A DNA stretch of 64,000 bases, taken from contig JAKSXM010000002.1 in NCBI GenBank assembly GCA_022575985.1, positions 14,929,001-14,993,000 on the forward strand, in the 5' to 3' direction. Position numbers and translations under genes: made by a program. Source of the DNA: Anagrus nilaparvatae. Its lineage: Eukaryota > Arthropoda > Insecta > Hymenoptera > Mymaridae. Below, in pieces: positions 1 through 12,424 of the stretch (the first letter of the stretch is position 1; every line of letters starts with the position of its first letter). The notes beneath the pieces were generated by a model. That model searched no databases. It was not told the DNA's origin and saw nothing but the letters and a program-made list of their open reading frames with translations.

Positions 1-387
1 CCCCAGAACCAAACCTAGCCTAATTAATAACATCCAAAAAGTTATCGAAAAAATCACGGAACCCCGCTGGAATTAAACCTGTAAACCATGATAAGCCCCC
101 AAAAGCTCAAAAAATTACAAAAATACATATTCTTAGGCTTTATTTAATTTCTTTGACCCATGAACAGATAAACAATATTTATTTAAAAAAGAACTACCCC
201 TCCACAACAGTAGGGTAAAAGTTATATATCATTGGAGAAATTTCGAGGTCTCCTGTCCCCTCTAGTCATTTTTTTTTGCTTAATCTAACATGTGTAAATT
301 TATATAGAGATGATGTTTAGAAGTCCGATGATCCGGTCGTTTCGACAGTCCCATCTATCAAGAGAGCCAACGATAAAGGCATCAAAC
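1..387. other. Unassigned flank of the R2-type element
   Basis: It may contain the 3' UTR of the minus-strand element. There is no poly-A tail signature I can place, and no gene visible. Confidence 0.4.
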
Positions 388-957
388 TCAACCGTGTAAC
401 CCTTTCCTCTGAGACTCGGCTAGAAGATGGTAATGATCAACTTTGCGTTGTCTAGCTTCATCTAATGCGACCATACGGTTCTCAAAGGGAACGGTTACAT
501 CGACAATAATTATCTTACGCTTGACATCGTCACGTATGACAATGTCAGGACTTAGTAGGGCCAAATCGCCGACTTCTCCTGGTACAGTCCGGTTTGCTGT
601 AACTGTCCTGCGGGTCTTTAGTGCGTTAGTCATACGGTTCTGTATATTATTGTGTTGTCTATGGATCACGTCTGAGTGTATTCCACAGTGCTTGATCACA
701 TAGGGCAAGATTTCTCGTGGGTCGCCGCATTTACGACAACGTTTGTCACCTTGCCTTTTCCAATGTCTAGATGCATTTAGTGGTAGACAATTGAGTCTAG
801 CTCGATGGACAAAGCGCCAGTCACAAAAGCGAGTGAAGCTTCCAGATCGCAAATAGTGATTTGAAAACTTACACTTGCTTGTTATTTCAAAGACCTTACC
901 CTGGTCCTTTTTAGCAAACAGCGATTTTAAATAATGACCGGTAAGATATGTTCGCAT
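388..957 (-). pseudogene. R2-type ORF C-terminus: zinc motif and restriction-like endonuclease
   Basis: A 189-codon open stretch. CRKCGDPREILPYVIKHC aligns with the C..C...H...C motif of R2 proteins, but the histidine of the usual LxHVLxxC is Tyr here. Downstream, PDIVIRD and IIIVDVTVPFE match the catalytic core (PD...D/E-x-K type) of the restriction-like endonuclease that cuts the target, followed by a K...Y stretch (RQRKVDHYHLL). In the parent element this domain nicks target DNA for target-primed reverse transcription. The neighbouring upstream frames of the same protein are broken, so it is a remnant. Confidence 0.82.
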
Positions 958-1525
958 CCTGCGTATTATCTGTGATATCTACTGTGGAAGCACAACTACT
1001 GTCGCGTCTCCTGTCGTGTTGCACTCTAATGAGTATTCGTTGCGGTTTCCACTGTAGTGCTATTTCAATCCAAGTCGAGTAATTTGCCTACGGATAGCAT
1101 TTTTCAAGCTGGACCAGAATGAAACTGTCTTTATTCCCACCATCATGTCATCATCAAGGCTTCTCGACAGAAATCTTGCGCAATCTACCTCAGAAGCAGC
1201 TTTTTTCATCCTAATAGAGGTGGCCTCTCTGAGTGACGACATGGCCAATTCACTCAGTCGCATCTTTGCAGGTTAAAATTTTGAATGCATATGCGACGGT
1301 CAGCAAATCGACCATGACGACTAGAGGAAGTAGGCCTCCTTCGCCCCTGGTGGGGGGGAGAAAGACGACCTCTGCACTAGCTCTCTGAGGAAGGCTCATC
1401 CAATTTTTCGCCATCTTTTTAATTATTTTCTCAGCTTCTTTAAGAGGTTTTTTCTTCATGTTGGCACCCTGGGATATAAAATCTAAACTTGGTAATGCAA
1501 AAGTTGACATAGCGTTAAGCTCTTC

Positions 1526-1846
1526 TCAAGGGGCCAACAAGGAGTCATTGATTTTTGCAAGGTCCTGCCTGACATCCTCGATGGATGACACAGGAGTTTG
1601 GCGCACTTCATACCCAGTAAGGATGCCTAGGTTTTGGTATGGGTCACCGGATCGTAACGTCTGGATACACTGGCCTTTGATGGTAAAGACTGTTGGTAAT
1701 ACCCCATCATCCCCAAGACCTTTGAGGTGTAGAGATATACACTTTTGAGGATTAAATGCAAGGCCAACAATGACAGCCTCGACCGAGTCAGACAGGAACG
1801 CCATATCACCCACATAAGTAAGATTTGTGATCTTCAGATTGCCCAA
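1526..1846 (-). pseudogene. R2-type RT fragment with altered YADD motif
   Basis: It contains YVGDMAFLSDS where the reverse-transcriptase catalytic motif C normally reads (F/Y)ADD. The first aspartate is Gly, which would abolish metal binding. The following LAFNPQKCISL corresponds to the conserved 'G...N..K...' step of R2 and R1 RT domains. Frame breaks separate it from the flanking parts. Confidence 0.8.
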
Positions 1847-2016
1847 TTTGTAACCCTGATCAGTCCTTTGGACGGACTTCAGAACTGATTCCAGTGTTAA
1901 GTTAAAAATTATGGGACTTAATGGACATCACTGCTTGACCCCCGACAGAATACGAATAGGATCAGTGTATCCCGCGGTAGTTCTTACTTGTTTTGTCAAG
2001 TTGTCGTACAGTGATT

Positions 2017-2253
2017 TCATGATCCGTCTGGTTTTATCCAGGCCTTGTGTATTGATTGATGGGGGAAGAATGGGAAAGCATTAGATAAATCTAGCCATGC
2101 TATGACAACCTCCTTTTTACTATTTCGCGCATCGCAGATAGCCTCCTGCATCACGAAGTTGTGCTCGTAGCAACCTTCGTAAATCAGAAATATCTTCAGC
2201 GACGCGCTCAACTGACTATTAGCGACTGTCCAAGTTGTAATCCCGTCAGCCAT
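2017..2253 (-). pseudogene. R2-type RT fragment, motif A
   Basis: EVVIAWLDLSNAFPFFPHQSI matches R2 RT motif A (AWLDLxNAFGSVPH), with the catalytic Asp retained. It is preceded by FVMQEAICDARNSKK, the usual upstream helix. A frame change follows at about 2030. Confidence 0.8.
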
Positions 2254-2505
2254 AATGGCAGCGTAAAGCTTTGGGGTGGTTCTCCCATTGTTATAGGCCT
2301 TCAGTTTCGTAAAATAATCTTATCACCTTTTTTATATGAAAGGACAGTATTAGATGTTTTCCAGCTGGAAGGAACAGTCTCGATATGCATCACCTTGTTG
2401 TTGTAGACAGTGAGCACATAGCAGCCAGGGTCGGCCTTTTTCAAGTCTTTGTATGTCACCCTATCTGGATCAGGAGATAATACTCTTCACATTAACTGCA
2501 AAATT

Positions 2506-5058
2506 TAATATATTCACATTTTTCAAGAAAAGTTTTTTTTGGGCTTTTAAGATCTTCAAAAAACAATTTTGAATTGCTCAAAAATCGATTTTTTCCCTTT
2601 CGAGCTTATAACTCGTACTTATCCAGACTAGCGTTAAAATTTTACGCCCTTGATACTTTATATACTATTTTGAGTATACAATTTTTTTTTTTTTTTATAG
2701 TTCTGGTGGGGTGAAATACAACATTATTTAATTTTTTAGAAAACTTCCTAGACAGCTATTTTAATACAGCAAACGACTTTTTTTTAATATATCAAAAAAT
2801 TCAAAATTTTCTAATGCAGTTTACCCGCACAGAAGTGCCATAAAATTTGTATTTTAAGTTATTAAGCTGATTTTTAAAAAGCAAAAATGCGTAAAGCCAA
2901 AAAAAAACTATCCTTCAAAAACTAATTTTTTGTTTGAAAAAATGCATTGTGTTAAATATAAATTTACAAGCTCATTTTAATTTTAAAATCAATTTTAAAT
3001 AAATACAAAATTTATTCAAATACCAATTATTTTTCTGTAAATTAAAAATTGAAAAATCAATAAATTTAAATCTTTTGACCAATATTATTTCTCTATTCAT
3101 CTATATAAACAAGTTTTTTGCTGCAGCTAATTTATAATTAAACCACCAGTTTTACAGTACAATTTTCTCTTAAATTCATGAAACCATATAATATCCGCTT
3201 AAAAATATATCAAATGACATCCTGCTACTTTGACTAAATCTCTCTAATGGATTTTATTTTTGAATTTACATATTCAACTTCAACTACAAATATATTAGCA
3301 TTGTCAAAAAGAGTAAATAACGTTTAAATAATGACTGTTATAAAACAATTATAAATAAATGAATTTTTAAGTAAATTACACATGGAACAAAATAACTAAA
3401 TATTGTAAAAACAAATATATTGAGCAACATGTATCATAAATATACTATGCACAATTATAATTGATGAAGTATGTACCAACAAGTTGTATTATATTAGCTA
3501 CACGTACAATATCTATTCTAAACTTCACAATATAAAACCAATTTGTAAACAAGTACGTATAATAGAATTAAAATTTGTTATACATATAACGTTTGAAAAA
3601 TATAATAAAAATAAATATTGTTTTACACGTTCAAATTAATGATTTATGCAGAGGTTCAGAGAAATGTAGGTAGTGTAGGTTATCAAAATTGTGAAAAATA
3701 AGTAGGCATCATTTGGGTTGAATCACAGTAGAAACGCTCTGGTATACTATTCAGTATATCACCAGGGTGTAGGTTTTGTATCAGTGTGAATATTGGTGTC
3801 AGGTGCTTAAATAATTGATTGATTTCATAGATTCTCATTGATTAAAATTCACGAATGGAGTAGTGCAGAAATAATATTGTATGTTGATTAATAAATAAAT
3901 ATAAAAGAAAACTAAAAACATTTATAAAACACGCTTAAAAATATCAGCTATTTTCCTGCAAAAAAAAAAAGAATAAAACTTAATTTAAACTATTGTTAAG
4001 AGAAATGCTATTTTATACTGTTATACAATAAAACTGATTACAAGAAGTAGTTCTCTATTTTCAACTATTGGTAATGAATTCCATAGAGAATCTTTCAACT
4101 ATATATTCTATCTTCATTTTCGAGGATTTTGTTATATTCTTTCTTTGATATAATTGACTAAGAAAACCTTTAGGGAACCAATAGAATAATTTTTAAATCC
4201 TAAAATTTTTGATTAAAAAAAGTTATATTTTTTAAAATTACTTTTTACCAGATTTTATTTTATGTATAGAAAGCTTTTCAAAGTTTGTTAATTTTCATAT
4301 ATAGAGTAAACATGTACTTATAGTAAACAATTTAAAAAATTTCTTTTTATAATGTTTGTTAAATAAAACTTTTGGTTAAATTTAAAAAGTTTTAGATTAA
4401 TAAACATAAAGTGTGGTATAACATAAAATAAACAAAATTCATATATATATAAACATTGTATTATGAGTATTATACTTTTGGATTAATTATATTTTCTTAG
4501 CTTAACTTTACACTTAATCTTATAAGATTCTTATGTACACAATTACAAAATTTATGTACATGTTAGTTTTATATGTATAACATGAAAACCATTAATAAAT
4601 GTTCGTTTATTCTTAATTGCAAACAGTTTAATTGAAAAAAAAAAATTAATTAAAACTATGAAAAAAAAAAATTTTTTTCAATATTTGTGAAATATCGTAT
4701 TGAATTTCGAGTTTTAATATTTATATATTTTTAAAAAATAATGTTACCTGATATTTTATAAAAGTATTTAAAAAAACTTTTTTACAAATCTGAACTTCGG
4801 TTTAAATTTGACGTATTGAAGGTATTTATAAGTTTTTGGTATACGTGTATGTTAAATTTTTGAAAATTTTGTAAATTTTTTTTATTTTTAAGTTATTTTA
4901 GCTTTTACTTGGTAATGTACATTTTTTAAATTTTACAAGGAGATTGAAAGTCAATAGCAATAATGGATAAATTACGTTAAAATTATTTTTGAACAAAATT
5001 GAAAAAAACTTATGTACAAGTCTACGAATTTTTCTGGTAAATTTCAAAACTATTTACC
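2506..5058. other. AT-rich intergenic, no gene seen
   Basis: Dense poly-A/T runs (for example 2681-2697 and 4660-4680) and stops in all frames. No repeat family recognised. Confidence 0.6.
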
Positions 5059-6065
5059 ATGTTTTTTTCCCCAAGAAAGGGAAAATTTTATATTTTTAAA
5101 AAACAAGTTATGGATTCGAATATAAATACACCAGACAAAATACAGGAGGAGGGGTTATTTACAAAAACAAAGGACTTTAGTCTATGCCAATATATTAATC
5201 TTATGGATTACAAAATAATTATTTCATTTGAAAAGACAGTCAAAAACCTAGATGTTATATTTTACTACAATCAAAATTTCATTTTATTATCAAAATTTCT
5301 AAAAATATTCAGCAACCTAGACAGGTTAAGATACTTCAAAAATAATTTTAAAATAGAAACTAAAAAGCAATTTGTAATGTATCTAATTATGCCTTATTTT
5401 GATTATTTGCACCTCTATTCTAGGAAATCTCAAAAATTTCTACACTGTAAAAAGTAACTTTCTTATATTAAAAAAAAAATTAGAACATTTTCGAAAAATT
5501 AGTAAATTTTCGAAAAAATTTGTAAATAATCGAAAAAAATCGTATAATTACTAAATTTAGAATATTAACAAAAAATTCGAGTATTCTCGATTTTTTTTGT
5601 GAATTCGCAAGAAAAATTGATAATTTACAATTTTTTTTCGAAAATTTACAAAAAATAGTTGTAAATTTTCGAAAAATAGTTGTGAATTTACAACTTTTTT
5701 CGTAAATTCACAAAAAAAAATCGTTTTTCGAGAATATACTAAATTTCGTAAATGAACGATTTTTATCGAATATTTACAACATTTTTTGTGAAAATTCACT
5801 AATTTTTCGAAAAAATTCTATTTTTTTTGTAAATCTAAGAAACTTACTTTTTACAGTGTATCTCCAATCATTGAACATCCTACAAAACTCGGCTATAAGA
5901 TATATTTTTAATTTGGGTTTGAATTTGGGTAATAATGATCACGTATACAATTTGAAAAGAAGTCTCAATTAGTTAGAGATTAATAACAGATACAAATTTA
6001 ATATAGTACCTGCTACTTATATAAAATTCTGTTATGCAAACATCCTGACTTTCTGACCTTAATTT
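5059..6065 (+). mobile_element. CR1/Jockey-type RT C-terminal fossil, split by a MITE
   Basis: The 132-codon frame at 5059-5457 includes TVKNLDVIFYYNQNF, LDRLRYFKNNFKIETKK and LIMPYFDYLHLYSRK. These match the thumb region of APE-type non-LTR RTs (VKNLGVxFD, RLRxFKxx..R..L, LIxPxFDY). The expected continuation LQSLNILQNSAIRYIF appears only at about 5862-5910, directly after a 416-bp MITE, and continues to about 6065 with stops. It is a dead fragment; no upstream RT core or downstream tail was found. The same module is seen at 36.4-37.4 kb. Confidence 0.72.
5443..5858. mobile_element. Tc1/mariner-like MITE, family 1 copy A (palindromic)
   Basis: 416 bp, begins CACTGTAAAAAGTAACTTTC and ends with its complement, flanked by TA on both sides (5441-5442, 5859-5860). 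The interior is self-complementary over nearly the whole length and built from TTCGAAAA and TTTACGATTTTT-like words. It interrupts an RT fossil. No transposase is encoded. Confidence 0.88.
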
Positions 6066-7008
6066 GAGTAACTTGGAATATTAGGAAACAACGTTATAAG
6101 TCAACGGTTAAAGTACATAGTACTTAACGAATAAATGCAATTACTGAATGCCCTGAAGAGGCCTCTCTGAGTACTGCACGTGAAATTTATCGTATTTTTT
6201 ATTTATTTTAAAAATAATTTAACTGGAAAATTTGAATCAACCAAATATTCCGATCGAATATTCCATGGAAATTTAGAACATGGTCTCGTCTGGTTACTCA
6301 ATATTTAAAATAAAATTACATAGAGCTTCAACAATAAAATATAAAATATGTAAAACAAAATTTGTTTAAATTACCATATTACTATAAAAAATAAATTAAA
6401 AATAATAAAATAACGACCAAAAATATTATTTTAATATTTTATTTTTAAATTTTATATTTTTTCACAAAAAATATATGAAAATACGAATATAGGAAAAAAT
6501 AGATCGATATATGTAAAACAGAAAATGCTCAAAGCAGATTGAATTGTGGCTATTTCAAAACTACACAGTAGGTTATACAGTTACATACAGAAAACTTAAT
6601 CCCCAAAGGTTTCCTATTTTGTACTATAGGTAAATCGTATATGTATAATATTTGTCCCTTTTACCCATTGCATATTCAAATTTTCTGTATATGTAAATTT
6701 TTTGTTCAATTTTATCAATATAAAGATAATATCTAAAGAAAAATAAAATGAAAAATAAATAATGGCTATAGCGAACTTGTCAATTAAGGTCAAGAAAGAA
6801 AAAAAAAATTTATAGTTTATATATAAAAATCTTAGAAAACTACTATAATATCCAGCTCTTTTTATAAACTTGCAAAATCCCCAAGGAAGAAGAAGTTTGT
6901 TGATGTGAACGAGTTTGTAGTAAGAAAAAAAAAATTTTTTTTACAAGTTTTCTGTCACCGCCTAGCAACCAGTGTTCGATAGGTTTTTTTTTTCTTTTCT
7001 TGTGTTGT

Positions 7009-7011
<3 letters not shown>

Positions 7012-7039
<28 letters not shown>
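7012..7039. repeat. (TA)n microsatellite
   Basis: About 14 uninterrupted TA units. Confidence 0.95.
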
Positions 7040-7044
<5 letters not shown>

Positions 7045-8142
7045 CTACTTTATATATATATACCACACTTTTAATATCACGTTCAATATACAATATACAA
7101 CTTTTTTTTCTCCAGCAAGGCAATCTTATTTTATACAAAACTTGCTGTCAATTTATATTGGAAATAAAAAAAGGAAAAAAAAAGTTATTCGAAGAAAGTC
7201 ATCAACGAGTTTAAAATTAAATAAACTATATCAGGAGATAAAATTAAATCAAGATCTGTTTAATCGATTTTATTACTTTAGTACATTAAGTAATTTGTTT
7301 CTCTTCGATAAACTAGTAGTAACTATAAATATCTTACACAAAGTTTAAGAGCAATTTTGAACAGTTTAAATAAACATTAATTTGTCATGAGAAATTTTCT
7401 TCTAATTAAATAATAATATTTATTAATAACAATAATAATTTATTACTAATAAAATGGTCATTTCTATGCATTTATGTATGTATGTGACACATAAATTATA
7501 CAAAGCTTTCAATGAGTCCTTTAACATGTCAAAAGCTTTAAATCTACTGTACATATATATAATGTTTTAGAAGACTTTAATAACTGGTTATATTGAGGAA
7601 TATTGTTTATTATATAAATTCAATGTTTAACGTCATGTTGTCTGAAACTTCATTTTAATAATATTTGTTGTTATTTTTGTTACATGTGTTTAATTATTAT
7701 TTTTTACATAATTATTATTATTATTTTTCATTACATTATATTGGGATTTATTTGTGTGTAATACAAGTATTATAATATGGTACTAAATGTTAATTTAGTG
7801 TTTATGGAATTTAGATTAGTAGATTTAAATACTACTTTTTTTTTAATTTCAATTGAAACAAAAAAATTTTTTTTAGTTTTCATGTTTAAAACTTTAAAGT
7901 AATTGAAAAGGCAAATTTTGTCAGAAAAAATCATTTCTAAAAATATATTTATTTCCCCAAAATATTTTAATCAAAATCGTTATTTTCATTCTAAACATTA
8001 AAATATTACCAGATTTTGTTGCTTCAGAGAGTTGTTATAACGATTTCCAATTAGTGGTTGACAAAAATCGGTCTTTGTTATAGATTAATCACAAACAAAT
8101 TAAAGCAGTTAGATAGGCAAGTCATATGCACTTTGATTACAA

Positions 8143-8225
8143 AGAGTGTCCAGAAAAGTAAAGAATGGCCTGAATTGCACGTAAATTACCATCCAAACCG
8201 AAGCAGAATATAGTAAACTGTGACT
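8143..8225. repeat. Dispersed repeat 'GTGTCCAGAAAAGTAAAG'
   Basis: The block GTGTCCAGAAAAGTAAAG-ATGGCC followed by CACGTAAATTACC recurs at about 33134-33200, in reverse near 16003-16045, and weakly near 58254-58300. Class unknown. Confidence 0.65.
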
Positions 8226-8407
8226 TTCGAAAAATTAGGCAATGAAAAAATTTTAATCAGAATTTTAACTAGCAACCAAAAATATCTTTAAAATTCGTTC
8301 GTATCCAAAAATATTAATAAAAATTTACAAACCAACTGAAACGGTAAAGTTTAAAAAAGTGATTGTACTATATAAAACTTTTATTGCAAAAGTATTTGAA
8401 ACCATTA

Positions 8408-8707
8408 CACTAAAAAAAATCCAGTTATAGCTGTTGGTTGCAGCTACTGGTTGTGGCAGTCGGATTTTTTTTTTCTTTTAAATGGTTGCAAATGACATAA
8501 AACCAAAAGCAAAGCGCTAAAATTTTTTTTTTTAATTCCCACCTTACCACGCTGCTTGGATTTTAAATGAATAAAACTCTTTTTTTAAAACTTTTTTTTA
8601 AATTTCTTCTACTTTTCAAGACATATGCAATCGATTAAAACAAAACAAAACAAAAACAGCTACCACATCCTGAATTCTGGTAGCCACAATCAGAATTTTT
8701 TTCAGTG
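8408..8707. mobile_element. TA-flanked MITE, family 2 copy A
   Basis: 300 bp, starts CACTAAAAAAAATCC and ends GAATTTTTTTCAGTG, flanked by TA at both ends. The interior has AAATGA.TAAAACTC and GCAATCG.TTAAA words shared with the copy at 11.2 kb. Non-coding; Tc1/mariner-type by target site only. Confidence 0.82.
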
Positions 8708-11201
8708 TAGCTTTCAGATGCAAACTTTAAAATAGTGTGCCAACTTGGTCTTCAAGATAACGAGCTTTTTGTTACTTGAAATTATTCGAAATCCAAGACC
8801 TTAAAATTGATTTAAATAATGTAAAATTGTTAATATAAATATATATATATTTAAACTTAAAAACTATTATACTTTATTGGCAATAGTTCAAGACTCGAAA
8901 AAAAAAATTGAATAAAATTTATTTTCAACAACTTTGAGTCTCTAGAAGAAAATTGATTTTTTTTTATATATATAATATCCATGTACACTTTCAAATTTTA
9001 AGTTAAAGCCTTCTAAAAAATCTATAAATACATCTAAAAAATTTAATAAAATTTCTTTTTAAACTAAAAATTTTCAATTTTTCTCTAACATTATTATTAT
9101 TGTCAAAAATACACGATATTAAACTTTAAAATTAAATAAATTTCTTTTTAGATTTATAAAGTTTTTCATACACATATAAAATAATGTAAATTTTTCAAAT
9201 AATACTCAAATATATAAAAAATATATTTGAATGTAAAATTAAGTATAAGACAATTTTTTTTCTCAAATAAAAAAAATTGAATATTAAAATTTATCTGTCA
9301 GTAGTATGAATACCCAACTGTATGACCAATTAAATTAAAATTTTCTTAATATAAAAATTAATACTAATATATCATTATGTACTTAACTAAAATATGATTA
9401 AAATTACAGAATATATTTATAAGTACCCTGAAACTAAAATAAATTTTATCCTGTTATAGTATTTCTTTCAAATAAACTATGATTATTATAATAGATATAA
9501 TATATGGAAACACACGTTTATAATAGAAAGTTTGAAAATTCATGTAGATGCATTTTCAAATGAAAATTACCACCAAATCTTTTAACCACAAACACTAATA
9601 TAATTTTCTCACTTATACTAAATCTATACATATGTATATAAATTTTTTATGCTGTGAATATTCAAACTGCAAGAGTTGAATTCAAATTGTTTTCTGGGTT
9701 TTTGGTATTGAAATTTAATGGTGCTGTATTGGATTTTTGAAATTTTCATTCTGTGTGAAAATTGGTGTTTCTAAAGCTAAGAAAATTTAATTTTTTTTCT
9801 GAAAGTAACCCCCTCAAAAATGTTTGCACAAAAATTTTTTAAAAATCCTTCATCCATCCACAAGAAACTCACGTAATTTAATTTCACAGTATTTCTTCTA
9901 GTTTTTCTTTAAATTTTAAAAAGTTATAAAAAAGTTCATGTGTTAAAAACTTTTACAATTAATCATTAAACTCTTGTTTCTGAAAAAAAAATGTTAATTA
10001 TTACTGACACACATGAAGTAACTTTGAAACTTTGGTAATGAAGGATTTGAAAAAAATAAAATTTTTAATCCTGAATATTTTTCAATTTTATTTTTTCTTT
10101 AGTTCAAGACTATTCATTTACAAATTTTAATTCAATAACCTAAATGAAGAAAGAAATCAATGTCTGAATAAGATTTAACAAATACTACATAAAATACTAA
10201 TTCCTTTAAAGGCTAAATAGGCAAAGTAGATAACTCAAATAAACTTAAAAAAAACTCTAATAGTAATAAAAATAAATCTAAATATACACAGAAAATCAGT
10301 TGATTGAAAAAAAAGATTGAGGCAAATATAAAATATTTACAAAATAAAATAAATTTAATTCTAAGCAAATAAAATTTTCTTCAAAAAATAAGCTTCAAAA
10401 AATATATTTATTTATATATAAAATAAAATCTATTGACTGTAGAAATCTTAAGTTAGATTTTCAAGAGACTTGTCATTGCAAGCTCTTCACATATGCAACC
10501 TTTTTTTTTTTCTTCAAAACTGTTTAAATTTGTCACATATTTTTCTATAATGCTGCAAGCTGTCGTTTTTTTACGAGTTTTTAGCCTATGAGATTTCTTC
10601 AATAAAATCTACAAAATATAAAATAAATTTTATTTACATTTCAATGTAAATATAAAATACTTTTTTTATTTATAAAGTTACAAAAAATAGAATTAAACTT
10701 TGTATTAAATTTTTTATATTTATAATTGAATTTTTATTTTCAAAAGTTTATTAAATATAAAATGGGTAGGTATGAAGTATACCTAAAAAAATAATTTAAA
10801 AAAGAAATAAATTAAAAGTACACTTAGAAAAATAAAGAAAAAATTTTTTAATAAATTCCTTTGAGGAAAATTTAAATTTAAATAGTAATAAATGTTAATC
10901 CCCTTGAGTAAAAAAATGCAGAAGCTCGTTTACTTAAGGGCCTTGCAGTTTTTAATGGCTTATGCTTGGTAATATTTCTTAAAATGAATTGCTCCACCTT
11001 TTTCATGATAAACTTGATGGTAAAAACATGACTTCTGATTTTGAAAATCTTGATAGTATTTTAACATCTTGACTGATAACAAAGAGGTAATGATCAGACA
11101 TGTCAATTTTATCTTATAGTAATCTAATTCTTTGGTGTTTTATTTTTAAGTAATTAGCACATACTTTGCATTGACAAAAAAATAATATCCTACATCTTAC
11201 A
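8708..11201. other. AT-rich intergenic, no gene seen
   Basis: Nothing recognised beyond short A/T tracts. Confidence 0.55.
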
Positions 11202-11538
11202 CACTGAAATAAATCTAGTTCTCATTGCCGGTATTCTAGTTATCAAAACCTGATTTTCGATTGCATATACTGGAATTTTGGTAGTGGTAGCTGGATTTTT
11301 TTTGTTGCTCAAACGAATACAAATTAAATAAAACCTTTACTAAAGCTGAAAAAACATTTTTTTTCTTTTTGGTCAAAAAGGCCTACCATTCCGCGGTACT
11401 CGTATTTAAATGAGTAAAACTCATTCTTTTAAATTTTCTCTACGTTTTAAGTCATTTGCAATCGTTTAAAATAAAATGAAAAATTTTAGATGCCACAACT
11501 GGAATTTTAGTAGCGGAAGCTGGATTTTTTTTTCTGTG
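11202..11538. mobile_element. MITE, family 2 copy B
   Basis: 337 bp, from CACTGAAATAAATC to GGATTTTTTTTTCTGTG followed by TA. The interior matches the 8.4-kb copy (AAATGAGTAAAACTC, CATTTGCAATCGTTTAAA). The left flank reads TACA instead of TA. Confidence 0.78.
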
Positions 11539-12046
11539 TAGGAATGAGCCTGCCCAAATTTTGGATAAAACCCAAAAGTTTTTGAAAAAGGACTGCAGGT
11601 ACATAGTGGATTTTTTGGGTCAGGTACCCAATTTTTCGGGTAAACTCAAACCCTTCTTGTGTCACATTAAAATAGATTAGCGAATCCGATCCTAAATTTT
11701 GTTACAAAAATCTTATTTACAAATCACTTATAACAAAATTGTTTGGCTAAAATTACTTTAGGATCATGAATAAAACGAAAATAAATATATCCTGTCTTAA
11801 TTAAATTTTGTTTTAATTTAATGGAAAAAGTTTTAAAATTTCATGAAAAATATATGTGTGTAAACATGCTAGTTATTTTGCAACAAACTATGTTTTACAA
11901 CAAGCAAGTTTCACTTATACATTTATTAAACTCGTCAGTCGGAATCCCAATACATCTGTTCTTTTCGTCCCATAAGAGAAAACTTCAAACAAAAAAAAAT
12001 TGAAAAACAAATTTTAAATTAAAAATATATTTTTTTGAATATTTAC
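11539..12046. other. AT-rich intergenic, no gene seen
   Basis: A short region (11548-11660) with CAGGTACCCAATTTTTCGGG has some resemblance to hAT-MITE ends but no termini. The 60-aa frame at 11821 has no features. Confidence 0.5.
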
Positions 12047-12198
12047 CTAGAATACTATTCTTAAAATTAGCCAAAGTTTGACCTGTATTTTTAATTCAGA
12101 ATTACGTGAGAAATTACGAGTGTTAATTTCAGTAAAAGCTTTCTGAATTATTGTTTTTTGTTTTACGTTCAATGTGGCCTTGAAAAGAGCCGTTGGGT

Positions 12199-12424
12199 TG
12201 TCACCGTACATATTATGACACAGAAGGGGAAGTTCTTCTATGTCAGGAGAAGGGTTCTTGGTTGAACTGAGTTGGGCGATAGAGGGACCAGTGGAACTAC
12301 GACTCTCTAAGAGTATAGTCGATGTATAATTGATACTTGTGAATAAATCAACCATGCGGTGTTCATTAATATGAGTAGTCATTATTGTGTTATACATTCC
12401 TTATCCCGCTCATCTCCTACATAT
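12199..12424 (-). repeat. Gag segment, inverted-duplicate arm 1
   Basis: It matches 13691-13915 in reverse complement with about nine mismatches by eye. It covers the stretch coding YVGDERDKECITQ and the following sequence. Confidence 0.85.

Larger units (their letters stand above)
388..2505 (-). mobile_element. R2-type non-LTR retrotransposon, decayed 5'-truncated copy
   Basis: Reading on the minus strand from 2505 to 388, broken frames reproduce the order of an R2-clade ORF. They run through an RT N-terminal part (CYVLTVYNNK, VPSSWK), motif A (AWLDLSNAF, 2017-2253), motif C as YVGDMAFLSDS (1526-1846), a linker with MSLPQRASAEVVFLPPTRG (1250-1510), a conserved alpha-helical stretch (1060-1263), and the C-terminal zinc motif with restriction-like endonuclease (388-957). 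R2 elements classically insert in 28S rDNA, but no rDNA is visible here. Stops and frame changes make it non-functional. The 5' end fades at about 2505; the 3' end lies somewhere below 388. Confidence 0.85.
6066..8405. other. AT-rich intergenic, no gene seen
   Basis: It includes a (TA)n microsatellite at about 7012-7039 and a short dispersed repeat at 8143-8225. Two small open frames (6972-7214, 7142-7348) are low-complexity and have no protein features. Confidence 0.6.

Noticed and set aside
6972..7348. Open frames at 6972-7214 and 7142-7348
   Set aside because: They are driven by a TA microsatellite and A-rich sequence; no homology or codon bias.
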